Shown here one piece after another: positions 31,361 to 39,362 of a DNA stretch of 64,000 nucleotides. The stretch's first letter is position 1, and each line of letters starts with the position of its first letter. A model generated the notes under the pieces. The model worked only from the letters and a program-made list of their open reading frames with translations. It had not been told where the DNA came from and did not search any database. The position numbers and the translations under genes were made by a program. The stretch covers positions 124,001 to 188,000 of the forward strand of contig NZ_RJVF01000016.1 of assembly GCF_003752175.1 (NCBI RefSeq), in the 5' to 3' direction. The stretch is from Comamonas sp. BIGb0124 (GTDB lineage: Bacteria; Pseudomonadota; Gammaproteobacteria; Burkholderiales; Burkholderiaceae_C).

Positions 31361-31737
31361 ACTCGACATCCGCCATGACCCCGGCCCGCCCGGCTTGCGC
31401 ACTGCCGCTGGTCGATCACCGCATCTACACCATCCGCCTGCGCAAGATGGACGAGTTCATCGACGTCTTCGACCGCTTCGCCATGCCGGTGCTGCTGCAG
31501 ACGCTGGGCCACCCCCTGGGCTTCTACACCAGCCAGATCGGCCCGCTCAACCAGTTCGTGCATCTGTGGGCCTATGCCAGCCTGGCCGATTACGAGAGCC
31601 GCAGTTCGGCGCGCGACACCCACCCGGATTTCCCGGCCTACCTGTCGGCTTCCGAGCACCTCATCGTGGCGCAGGAGAACCGCCTGATCCGCCGCCTCGA
31701 TCTCGCCAGCCTGCGGCCATCCGGAGCCCTGCCATGA
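31357..31737 (+). CDS. NIPSNAP family protein
   Basis: A 126-residue protein with a dimeric alpha/beta-barrel NIPSNAP domain: DHRIYTIRLRKMDEF (about 20-34), a GFYTSQIGPLNQFVHLWAY stretch (about 55-73) and the closing PDFPAYL. Bacterial NIPSNAP proteins are often found beside ring-modifying enzymes, but their reaction is rarely known. Overlaps of four bases at both ends (ATGA with the flavoprotein and ATGA with the next SDR) show that it is part of a coupled catabolic unit. Confidence 0.85.
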   Translation: MNSTSAMTPARPACALPLVDHRIYTIRLRKMDEFIDVFDRFAMPVLLQTLGHPLGFYTSQIGPLNQFVHLWAYASLADYESRSSARDTHPDFPAYLSASEHLIVAQENRLIRRLDLASLRPSGALP

Positions 31738-32498
31738 AGCGCGCCATCGTCACCGGCGCGGCCGACGGCATCGGCTGGGCCACTGCACAACGGCTGGCGA
31801 GCAAGGGCTGGCGCGTGGCGCTGCTGGACCTCGACGGCAGCGCCGCGCAGGGCCGGGCCGAGAGCCTGGGTCCGTCTCATGTCGGCTGGGGTTGCGATGT
31901 CAGCGACGAGCAGCAGGTCGTGCACACCGTGGGCACTCTGGTGCGGGACTGGGGCGGTCTCGACGCGCTGGTCAACAACGCCGGCATCGGCGAGCAGCCT
32001 CTGCCCACCTTGCAGCAGGACGTGGCGGGTTTCGACCGCGTGCTGTCGGTCCATCTGCGCGGCAGTTTTCTCTGCAGCCGGGCGGTCGCTCCGTCGATGC
32101 TGGCACAGGGCCGGGGTGCCATCGTCCATCTCAGCTCCATCGCCGGCTGGGCCGGCATTCCCGGCCGCAACGCCTACAGCGCGGCCAAGGCCGGCCTCGT
32201 GGGCATGACCCGCGCACAGGCCTGCGAGTGGGCGCGCGGCGGCGTGCGCGTCAACGCGGTGGCACCGGGTTACGTGCACACCGCGCTGGTCGACAAACTC
32301 GGGCGCGAAGGTGCCCTGGACATCTCGGCGCTGGCCCGGCGCACGCCGCTGGGCCGGTTGGCCGAGCCCGGCGAGATAGCCGCCGCCATCGTGTTCCTGC
32401 TGTCCGACGAAGCCAGCTTCATCACCGGAACCTGCCTGCAGGCCGATGGCGGATGGCTGGCGCTGGGCGCCCCCGAGGCCGTACTCGACACCCACTGA
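31734..32498 (+). CDS. Short-chain dehydrogenase/reductase (second SDR of the operon)
   Basis: A 254-residue classical SDR with TGAADGIG (7-14), NNAG (81-84) and Tyr148/Lys152 in YSAAK, ending in the family ITGTCLQADGGW stretch. It is only distantly like the first SDR in the operon, so the two probably handle different alcohols or stereoisomers. It begins inside the stop of the NIPSNAP gene (ATGA). A 90-base gap then leads to the ABC transporter genes, without an obvious terminator. Confidence 0.88.
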   Translation: MKRAIVTGAADGIGWATAQRLASKGWRVALLDLDGSAAQGRAESLGPSHVGWGCDVSDEQQVVHTVGTLVRDWGGLDALVNNAGIGEQPLPTLQQDVAGFDRVLSVHLRGSFLCSRAVAPSMLAQGRGAIVHLSSIAGWAGIPGRNAYSAAKAGLVGMTRAQACEWARGGVRVNAVAPGYVHTALVDKLGREGALDISALARRTPLGRLAEPGEIAAAIVFLLSDEASFITGTCLQADGGWLALGAPEAVLDTH

Positions 32499-32588
32499 CT
32501 TCGGCACCGATCGCAGCGGCTGCTGCGGCAGACACAAAAAACAGACAGACAAAACCATGACAGACAAACAAGGACAGGAGACAACGAC

Positions 32589-33440
32589 GTGTTGACCATC
32601 AATCTCTTCAACGGCCTGGTTTACGGGGCCTTGCTGGCCATCATGTGCTCGGGGCTGGCACTCATCTACGGCCTGCGGCGCGTGGTGAACTTCGCGCACG
32701 GCTCTCTCTACATGCTGGGCGCCTACCTGGGCTACACCGTGGCCCTGCACAGCGGTTTCTGGGCCGCCCTGGTCGTGGTGCCCGCCCTCATGGCGCTGCT
32801 CGGCGTGCTGCTCGACCGCTACGGCTTCCGGCTGCTCCAGGGGCGCGATCCGCTCACCGTGGTGCTTGTCACCTTCGGCCTGCTGCTCATCATCGAAGAC
32901 GCGGTGCAGACGATCTGGGGCAAGGAAAGTCTGTCCGTGGCGGCACCCGCGTGGCTGGGCAGTTCGGTCGATCTGCTCGGCACGCCCGTACCGGCCTATC
33001 GCATCGGCGTCATCGCCATGGGGCTGCTGGTCGCGGTCGGCCTGACGTTGTGGATGCGGCTGTCACGCACCGGCCTTTTCGTGCGTGCGGCCAGTACCGA
33101 TCCGGCGACCACCGCCATGCAAGGCGTCAACACCGACGCCCTGTCGGCGACGGTGGTCGGCCTGGGCACTGCGCTGGCCGGCATGGCCGGCGTGGTGGCC
33201 GCGCCTTTCCTGGCCCTGTCGCCTTCGATGAGCAGCGATGTGCTGATCGATTCGTTCGTCGTCGTCGTGATCGGAGGGCTGGGCAGCCTGGGCGGTGCAT
33301 TCGCCACCGCGCTGGTGCTGGGGCTGGTGCAGTCCATCGGCGCCGTCTATCTGCCGGCGCTCTCCGCCATCCTGCCTTTTGTCTTGATGATCGCCGTGCT
33401 GCTGTGGAAGCCTTCGGGCCTGGCCGGCAGCCGTACGTGA
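32589..33440 (+). CDS. livH: Branched-chain-type ABC transporter permease (LivH family)
   Basis: A 283-residue inner-membrane permease of the LivH type, with about eight hydrophobic segments. It shows family residues such as GLALIYGLRRVVNFAHGSLYMLG (about 19-41) and the C-terminal VVVIGGLGSLGGA loop that contacts the ATPases. The start is GTG at 32589 with AGGAGA upstream. With LivM, LivG, LivF and the binding protein it makes a full importer. In catabolic islands of this order such importers usually bring in aromatic or alicyclic acids rather than amino acids; that is inference. Confidence 0.92.
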   Translation: MLTINLFNGLVYGALLAIMCSGLALIYGLRRVVNFAHGSLYMLGAYLGYTVALHSGFWAALVVVPALMALLGVLLDRYGFRLLQGRDPLTVVLVTFGLLLIIEDAVQTIWGKESLSVAAPAWLGSSVDLLGTPVPAYRIGVIAMGLLVAVGLTLWMRLSRTGLFVRAASTDPATTAMQGVNTDALSATVVGLGTALAGMAGVVAAPFLALSPSMSSDVLIDSFVVVVIGGLGSLGGAFATALVLGLVQSIGAVYLPALSAILPFVLMIAVLLWKPSGLAGSRT

Positions 33441-33451
33441 GGACCGTCGCC

Positions 33452-34411
33452 ATGCGTCTATCCTGCATTCGTATCTTGTCCTGGACTCTGCTGGCCCTGC
33501 TGGCGGGCGGTCTGGTCTCCGCACTGACCGGTTCGGACACCGTGCTGTCGCTTCTCACGCAGGCCGTGATCTATGCCGTGTTCGCCTTGGGCGTCGGACT
33601 GCTGCTGCGGCAGAACGGCCTGGTCAGCTTTGGCCATGCCGCCTTCTTCGGCTGCGCCGGCTACAGCGTGGCCGTGCTGATCGAGACCGGCGTGGCCGGC
33701 GCCGAGTCGGCCATCGTGCTGTCCATCCTCGGCATCTCCGCCGTGGCTTTTGTACTCGGACTGGTGTTCGTGCGCGTGCCGGGCATCGCCTTCGGCATGC
33801 TGACTCTGGCGGTCGGGCAGATGTTGTTCCTCACGGCATCCCGGTCGCGCGGCCTGACCGGCGGGGCCGACGGCATGAATATCGCCTGGCCCGATCGGCT
33901 GTGGGGCGTCGAGCTGTCCCGGTTGCTGGAGCCGCACGCCATGTTCCTGGTGTGCTGGAGCGCACTGGTGTTCACCGTTGCCCTGCTGTCGCTGCTGCTG
34001 GCCGGGCGTTTCGGGGCCATCACCGAGGCCATTCGCGACAACGAGGAACGCGCCCGCTTCATCGGCATACGCACCCTCGTGCCGCGTGCCGCCGTGTTTG
34101 CCCTGTCGGCCGGTGTGACCGCGCTGGCCGGGGTGCTGGCCGCTCTCAATACCGGCTTCGTCTCGCCGGAAAGCCTCCATTGGAGCGTGTCCGGCGTGGC
34201 ACTGATGATGGTCGTCGTCGGGGGCTCCGGCACCTTGTGGGGGCCGCCACTGGGTGCGGTCGTGTACTTCCTGGTCAAGGACGTCCTGGGCGATTACGCC
34301 AGCCACTGGATGGCGATCTTCGGTATTGCGCTGATCGTCACCATCGTGTTCTCGCCACGCGGCCTGGCGGGCCTGTTCTTGCGGCGGACCGCCGCCCGGG
34401 AGTTCTCATGA
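33452..34411 (+). CDS. livM: Branched-chain-type ABC transporter permease (LivM family)
   Basis: A 319-residue partner permease with about ten membrane segments. It has the family stretch LVSFGHAAFFGCAGY (about 52-66), AIRDNEERARFIGI and GGSGTLWGPPLGA, the loop facing the ATPases. ATG at 33452 has GAGGA 10 bases before it; a GTG at 33437 overlapping the livH stop as GTGA is the alternative. It overlaps livG by four bases. Confidence 0.92.
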   Translation: MRLSCIRILSWTLLALLAGGLVSALTGSDTVLSLLTQAVIYAVFALGVGLLLRQNGLVSFGHAAFFGCAGYSVAVLIETGVAGAESAIVLSILGISAVAFVLGLVFVRVPGIAFGMLTLAVGQMLFLTASRSRGLTGGADGMNIAWPDRLWGVELSRLLEPHAMFLVCWSALVFTVALLSLLLAGRFGAITEAIRDNEERARFIGIRTLVPRAAVFALSAGVTALAGVLAALNTGFVSPESLHWSVSGVALMMVVVGGSGTLWGPPLGAVVYFLVKDVLGDYASHWMAIFGIALIVTIVFSPRGLAGLFLRRTAAREFS

Positions 34412-35145
34412 AAGAGTCATCCATGAACCCGACATTGGCACTGGAGGCCCGCGACGTAGCCATTCACTACGGCGGCGTCAAGGCCGTCGACGGCGTCGAT
34501 CTCACGCTGGCCCCGGGCCAGATCCGTGGACTGATCGGCCCCAACGGGGCGGGCAAGTCCACCGTCATCGACGCCATCACCGGACGGCGGCGGCTGACCC
34601 GCGGACAGGTGCTGCTGCGGGGCGAGGATGTGACGGCCCTGGCCGTCGGCGGAAGGCGCCGGCGCGGACTGTCTCGCTCGTTCCAGCGCACCAGCATCTT
34701 TGCCGACATGCCCGTGCGCAAACAGGTCGTGCTGGCCTCCGAACTGATGAACCGCGAAGGCGCGCAGGCCGATGCCGACGACATCCTGTCCGAACTGGCG
34801 TTGACGGCGCTGGCCGACGTGCGGGCCGCCGATCTCGGCTACGGCCAGCAGCGGCGGCTCGATCTGGCCCTGGCGCTGGTCGGCCGTCCGGCCGTTCTGT
34901 TGCTCGACGAGCCCATGGCCGGCCTGTCGGTGCAGGAATCGCGAGACCTGGCCCACCATCTCAAGACGCTGGTGCGGCGGCGCCAGGTGTCGGTGCTGCT
35001 GGTCGAACACGACATGGACGTGGTGTTCGGCATCTCGGATGCCATCACGGTCTTCGAACTCGGCCGTGTGATCGCCAGCGGAGATCCCGCCGCGGTGCGG
35101 GCCGATCCGCGCGTGCGCAAAGCCTACCTGGGGAGTGCAGCATGA
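34408..35145 (+). CDS. livG: Branched-chain-type ABC transporter ATPase (LivG family)
   Basis: A 245-residue ATPase with Walker A GPNGAGKS (about 44-51), the signature LGYGQQRRLDLALAL and Walker B VLLLDEP followed by the switch His in LLVEHD. It powers import through the LivHM channel, on the cytoplasmic side. It starts within the livM stop codon and ends within the livF start codon (both ATGA), so all the transporter parts are translationally linked. The signature motif has GYGQQ in place of the usual SGGQQ or SYGQQ, a mild variant. Confidence 0.93.
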   Translation: MKESSMNPTLALEARDVAIHYGGVKAVDGVDLTLAPGQIRGLIGPNGAGKSTVIDAITGRRRLTRGQVLLRGEDVTALAVGGRRRRGLSRSFQRTSIFADMPVRKQVVLASELMNREGAQADADDILSELALTALADVRAADLGYGQQRRLDLALALVGRPAVLLLDEPMAGLSVQESRDLAHHLKTLVRRRQVSVLLVEHDMDVVFGISDAITVFELGRVIASGDPAAVRADPRVRKAYLGSAA

Positions 35146-35837
35146 GCCTGCTGAGTTTCGAAAACGTGAACGCCTGCTACGGCGCGGCCCATATCCTGCA
35201 CGACCTCGACCTGCGCATCGAAGCCGGCGAGCGGGTGGCCCTCATCGGCCGCAACGGCGTCGGCAAGACCACGGTGGTCAACACCCTGCTGGGCGTGGCC
35301 GCGCTGCGCGGCGGTACCCTGCGCGTCGGCGGTCAGGTGCTGCGCCGGCCCCGAGCCTACGATGCGGCCCGGCGCGGCATTGCCGTGGTGCCGCAGGGCC
35401 GCTGCATCGTCGCCAATCTCAGCGTCGAGGAAAACCTGCGCCTGGGCGCCGCCACGCAGCGGCCCGGGCCCTGGCACCTGGACGCCATCTACCGCCTGTT
35501 TCCCATCCTGCGCGAACGCGCGCACACCCCCGGCACCGCGCTGTCGGGTGGGCAGCAGCAGATGCTGGCGATCGGCCGTGCCCTCATGGCCAATCCCGCG
35601 CTGGTCATGCTGGACGAGCCGACCGAAGGTCTTGCCCCGGTCATCGTCGACCAACTGGCCGAGATCTTCATGGCGGTCGCAGACCAAGGCACCGCCCTGC
35701 TGCTGATCGAGCAGAACATGAGCCTGGTCATGCGGGTGGCCGATCGCTACCTGGCCATGGCCAAGGGCACCGTGGTCGCGCAAGGCCGCGTGGCAGAGGA
35801 GGGCCTCGAGCAACTGCACCGCCACGTCATGGTCTAG
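35142..35837 (+). CDS. livF: Branched-chain-type ABC transporter ATPase (LivF family)
   Basis: A 231-residue ATPase with Walker A GRNGVGKT (about 36-43), the signature LSGGQQQMLAIGRAL, Walker B LVMLDEP and the switch region LLIEQN. It is the second nucleotide-binding subunit of the importer. The gene overlaps livG by four bases and is followed, after an 88-base gap, by the binding protein gene. Confidence 0.94.
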   Translation: MSLLSFENVNACYGAAHILHDLDLRIEAGERVALIGRNGVGKTTVVNTLLGVAALRGGTLRVGGQVLRRPRAYDAARRGIAVVPQGRCIVANLSVEENLRLGAATQRPGPWHLDAIYRLFPILRERAHTPGTALSGGQQQMLAIGRALMANPALVMLDEPTEGLAPVIVDQLAEIFMAVADQGTALLLIEQNMSLVMRVADRYLAMAKGTVVAQGRVAEEGLEQLHRHVMV

Positions 35838-35925
35838 CGCCGGCGTGGCCGCACGTTCCCGCGGGTCCGGGTGTGCCGGGCCATCGGATTTCAAGTACCG
35901 ACAAGATTCAACAGGAGACAGACGG

Positions 35926-37128
35926 ATGTTCCAGACCTTCCAGAAAACTGCGGCCCTGAGCCGCCTCGTCCCGGCCCTCGCGCTGGGCCTGTGCATGAGC
36001 GGCCCGGTGTTCGCGCAGGGCAAGGACCCGGTGCGCATCGGCCTCGTGTCGTCGCAGTCCGGCGTGTTCTCGCAGCAGGGTGCCGAAGTCATCCGCGGTG
36101 TGCAGTTCGCCATCGAACAGGCCAACGCCCAAGGCGGGATCGACGGCCGCAAGGTCGAGGTGCAACTGGCCGACGACGAGAGCACACCCGACGCCGGACG
36201 CCGCGTCGCCGAAAAACTCGCCCGCGAAGGCTACAAGCTGCTGATCGGGGCCATCCCCTCGTCCATCTCGCTGGCGATTTCGCAGAATCTGCAGCGCTGG
36301 GACGCCGCCTACTTCATCGTCGCCAGCAAGTCCGACCGACTGACCGGCGACAACTGCAAGGCCCGCAGCTTCCGCACCAGCCATTCCGACGGCATGGACA
36401 TCGCGATGATCAAACAATGGGCCAGTACGTTTCCGGAGAAGAAGTTCGCCGTCCTTGCCGCCGACTACATCTGGGGCCGGGATTCGGGCGAAGCGTTTGC
36501 CAAGGCCGTCCAGGCCCAGGGCAAGCAGGTGGTGCTCGAGCTGTACCCGCCGATCGGAACCAAGGATTTCTCGCCCTACATCGCCCAGCTCAAGGCCTCC
36601 GGTGCCGAGGCCATCTGGGTGGCGGAAATCGGGCGCGACGCCATCGCTTTCGTCAAGCAGGCTCAGGAATTCGGATTGACGCCGGCTCAGCGGCTGATCG
36701 GCCATGCGCTGATCATGAACTTCATGATCGATGCCAGCGGCACGGCCCTCGACAACGTGCAGGGCAACACCACCTACAGCGCCGATATCGACACGCCGCG
36801 CAACAAAGCGTTCGTCGCTGCCTGGCAGGCCCAGTACAAACGCTTGCCCACCGACAACGAAGCCCAGGCCTACAACGGCGCACAGGTCATCTTTGCCGGC
36901 GTGGCCAAGGCCGGTAGCGTCAAGCCGGCCGATGTGAGCAAGGCCCTGCGCGGGGCCACCATCGACACCGTCTACGGCGCGGTCACGATGCGCGCGGATG
37001 ACAACCAGTTGCTGCTGCCCAACTACGTCGCGCGGGTGAAGCGTGTCGAGGGCAGCCTGCGGCCCGTGGTCGAACAGCGCTACGACCCCGGTATCGTGCC
37101 CGCGGCCTCGGCCGACTGCAAGATGTGA
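35926..37128 (+). CDS. Periplasmic branched-chain-type substrate-binding protein
   Basis: A 400-residue type I periplasmic binding protein (LivJ-like fold). A signal peptide is clear: MFQTFQKTAALSR, a hydrophobic core and a PVFAQG cleavage site near residue 28. The mature start VRIGLVSSQSGVFSQQGAEV is typical. It picks the ligand for the LivHMGF complex. Homologues in catabolic clusters bind aromatic or other ring acids, so the ligand is probably the substrate of the preceding dehydrogenases. AGGAGA lies upstream of the ATG. Its stop codon lies inside the first unit of a 16-base tandem repeat. Confidence 0.92.
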   Translation: MFQTFQKTAALSRLVPALALGLCMSGPVFAQGKDPVRIGLVSSQSGVFSQQGAEVIRGVQFAIEQANAQGGIDGRKVEVQLADDESTPDAGRRVAEKLAREGYKLLIGAIPSSISLAISQNLQRWDAAYFIVASKSDRLTGDNCKARSFRTSHSDGMDIAMIKQWASTFPEKKFAVLAADYIWGRDSGEAFAKAVQAQGKQVVLELYPPIGTKDFSPYIAQLKASGAEAIWVAEIGRDAIAFVKQAQEFGLTPAQRLIGHALIMNFMIDASGTALDNVQGNTTYSADIDTPRNKAFVAAWQAQYKRLPTDNEAQAYNGAQVIFAGVAKAGSVKPADVSKALRGATIDTVYGAVTMRADDNQLLLPNYVARVKRVEGSLRPVVEQRYDPGIVPAASADCKM

Positions 37129-37182
37129 CGTTCACAAGATGTGACGCTCACAAGGTGTGACCCGCACACGATGCGACGTCCG
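37119..37182. repeat. 16-base imperfect tandem repeat at the end of the binding-protein gene
   Basis: Four contiguous units begin at 37119, 37135, 37151 and 37167; the first two differ at one base (CAAGATGTGACGTTCA and CAAGATGTGACGCTCA) and the next two drift further. The first unit contains the TGA stop of the binding-protein gene. The rest of the gap to the convergent LysR gene (37183-37240) has a weak fifth unit at most. Confidence 0.8.
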
Positions 37183-37240
37183 CAGCACGTGGCGCCCCCA
37201 AGCGGCGAACACCGCCGGTCTGCCCTGCGGCCCGCCCGTG

Positions 37241-38197
37241 TCAGAGCCTGCCGCGCGCCAGCGCCAGGCGTTGTTCCAGCAGCGGCCGCAGATGGTCGCG
37301 CAGGCGGACCAGCGCGGGCGACAGCATCGAGCGGTGCGCGCACACCATGTTCAGCGGCGTGGGCTCGCCGGTCGCATAGGGTTGCAGGGCCACGAGACGA
37401 CGCGCCGCCAGATCGTCGGCCACGTCCAGCGCGGACTTGTACACGATGCCCAGGCCCGCCAGCGCCCAGCGCCGCACCAGCTCGGCATCGTCGCTCACGC
37501 GGTCGCCGCTGACCTGCACGACCTGCAGCGACGGCATTGCCGATTCGGGTGTTGCAGACAACGATGTGTCGCGCTGCGGAAAAAATCGCCAGCGCGACAT
37601 CACCTGCATGCCCCAGACAAAACACAGGCAGTTGTGCCGGGTCAGATCGTCCAGGCTCTCGGGGTGGCCATGGCGGGCCAGGTAGGCGGGCGAAGCGCAC
37701 AGCACGCGGCGGTTGTCGGGCGCGAGGGGCTGTGCCACCAGCGTGGAGTCGGGCGCCTGGCCATAACGGATGGCCGCTGCCAGCGGCTGCTCGAAGAGAT
37801 CGGCGGCCCGATCGCTGGCCTGCAGCCACAGGTGCAGGCGGGGGTGCTGCAACTGAAACGCGTCGATCCAGGGCAGCAGCACGTGGCGGCCCAGGTCGGA
37901 CGGCATGGACAGCCGCAACTGGCCGACCAGCGCGCTGCCTTCGGCCTGCAGCACGCTCTGCCCGTCGACCAGCGCCTGCAGCGCGGCCCGCGCATGGGGC
38001 AGGTAACGCTCGCCTTCTTCGGAAGGCCGCAGGCGCCGGGTCGACCGCAGCAGCAGCCGCACGCCCAGCACCTTCTCCAGCCGCGCCAGCGCACTGCTGG
38101 CCACCGCCGGCGTCAGGTCCAGGCGACGGGCAGCCGCCGACAGTCCGCCGTGGTCCACGGCCGCCACGAACACCTGAATGTCTTCCAGTCTCACCAT
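37241..38197 (-). CDS. LysR-type regulator divergent from a quinone-oxidoreductase-like gene
   Basis: A 318-residue LysR regulator. The helix-turn-helix covers LEDIQVFVAAVDHGGLSAAA and LTPAVASSALARLEK (about residues 4-45), followed by a LysR substrate domain with the RRLRPSEEGERYL linker. ATG at 38197 (MVRLED) is chosen; the frame runs further upstream to 38323, but that part overlaps the divergent start and is AT-rich. By position it controls the MDR gene at 38322, and perhaps the ABC operon that converges on it. Confidence 0.88.
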   Translation of the reverse strand: MVRLEDIQVFVAAVDHGGLSAAARRLDLTPAVASSALARLEKVLGVRLLLRSTRRLRPSEEGERYLPHARAALQALVDGQSVLQAEGSALVGQLRLSMPSDLGRHVLLPWIDAFQLQHPRLHLWLQASDRAADLFEQPLAAAIRYGQAPDSTLVAQPLAPDNRRVLCASPAYLARHGHPESLDDLTRHNCLCFVWGMQVMSRWRFFPQRDTSLSATPESAMPSLQVVQVSGDRVSDDAELVRRWALAGLGIVYKSALDVADDLAARRLVALQPYATGEPTPLNMVCAHRSMLSPALVRLRDHLRPLLEQRLALARGRL

Positions 38198-38321
38198 CGT
38201 CTTGCCCTCTTTATTTTCAATGGTATTCAGAAATAGTTTCTCGTATTGGCTACTTTCCCTGTGCAGGGACACCGCCAACAATGAGGCCTTGTCCCGAGTC
38301 ACCCTCTGAAAGAACCGCATC

Positions 38322-39335
38322 ATGAAAGCCGTCGCCTACCGCCAGAACCTGCCGATCGACCGCGAAGAATCGCTGCTCGACATCGACCTGCCCGATCCTG
38401 AGCCCGGAGAACGCGACTTGCTTGTCGAAGTGTGCGCGGTGTCCGTCAATCCGGTCGACGTGAAGATCCGTGCCCATGCCCGGCCCGAGCCGGGCCAGGC
38501 CCGTGTCCTGGGGTGGGATGCCTCGGGCGTCGTGCGTGCCGTGGGCGCCAAGGTGACGCTGTTCAAGCCCGGCGACGCGGTCTGGTATGCCGGTGCGCTC
38601 AACCGCCCCGGCACCAACAGCGCGCTGCATCGGGTCGATGAGCGGCTGGTGGCGCGCAAGCCCGCCACGCTGGGCCATGCCGACGCCGCCGCATTGCCGC
38701 TGACGGCCATCACCGCGTGGGAACTGCTGTTCGACCGCCTGCGGGTCCAGCATGCCGATCCGGCCCAGCCGCAGCACCTGCTGGTCATCGGCGGCGCCGG
38801 CGGCGTCGGCTCCATCCTGATCCAGTTGGCTCGCCAGCTCACCGGGTTGACGGTCATCGCCACGGCCTCGCGTCCGGAAACCCGCGAATGGGTGTTGCGC
38901 CAGGGCGCTCACCATGTCGTCGACCACACGCGGCCGCTGGCCTCGGAAATCGCCGCCCTGGGCCTGGGCCCCGTGCAGTACGTCGCCAGCCTGACCCACA
39001 CCGACAGCCATCTTGCGCAGATCGCCGAGCTCATCGCCCCGCAGGGCGCGCTGGCCCTGATCGACGATCCGGCGGCGCTCGACGTCGTACCGTTCAAACG
39101 CAAGAGCGTTTCGGTGCATTGGGAGTTCATGTTCACGCGCTCGATGTTCGAGACGGCCGACATGGCCGCCCAGCACCGCCTGCTGACACGGGTGGCCGAT
39201 CTGGTCGATGCGGGTGTACTGCGCACCACCGCCGCCCGGCATGGCGGCACGATCGGGGCCGCCAACCTGCGCCGTGCCCACGCCCTGCTCGAAAGCAATC
39301 GGGCTCTGGGCAAGATCGTGCTCGAAGGGTTCTGA
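38322..39335 (+). CDS. Zinc-type alcohol dehydrogenase / quinone oxidoreductase family protein
   Basis: A 337-residue medium-chain dehydrogenase/reductase. It shows the N-terminal GroES-like fold (VSVNPVDVKIR, GWDASGVVRAVG) and the nucleotide-binding loop GGAGGVGSILIQLARQL (about 167-183). The cysteines of the catalytic zinc site are missing, as is usual for the quinone-oxidoreductase-like branch. It probably reduces activated double bonds or quinones with NADPH. Divergent LysR control is likely. No substrate can be assigned. Confidence 0.88.
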   Translation: MKAVAYRQNLPIDREESLLDIDLPDPEPGERDLLVEVCAVSVNPVDVKIRAHARPEPGQARVLGWDASGVVRAVGAKVTLFKPGDAVWYAGALNRPGTNSALHRVDERLVARKPATLGHADAAALPLTAITAWELLFDRLRVQHADPAQPQHLLVIGGAGGVGSILIQLARQLTGLTVIATASRPETREWVLRQGAHHVVDHTRPLASEIAALGLGPVQYVASLTHTDSHLAQIAELIAPQGALALIDDPAALDVVPFKRKSVSVHWEFMFTRSMFETADMAAQHRLLTRVADLVDAGVLRTTAARHGGTIGAANLRRAHALLESNRALGKIVLEGF

Positions 39336-39362
39336 CGCCGCCCGGGGCGCGGCTGCGGCCGC

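Noticed and set aside
37119-37198. CRISPR array
   Set aside because: Units are 16 bases and directly adjacent without spacers, and they decay quickly; there are no cas genes.
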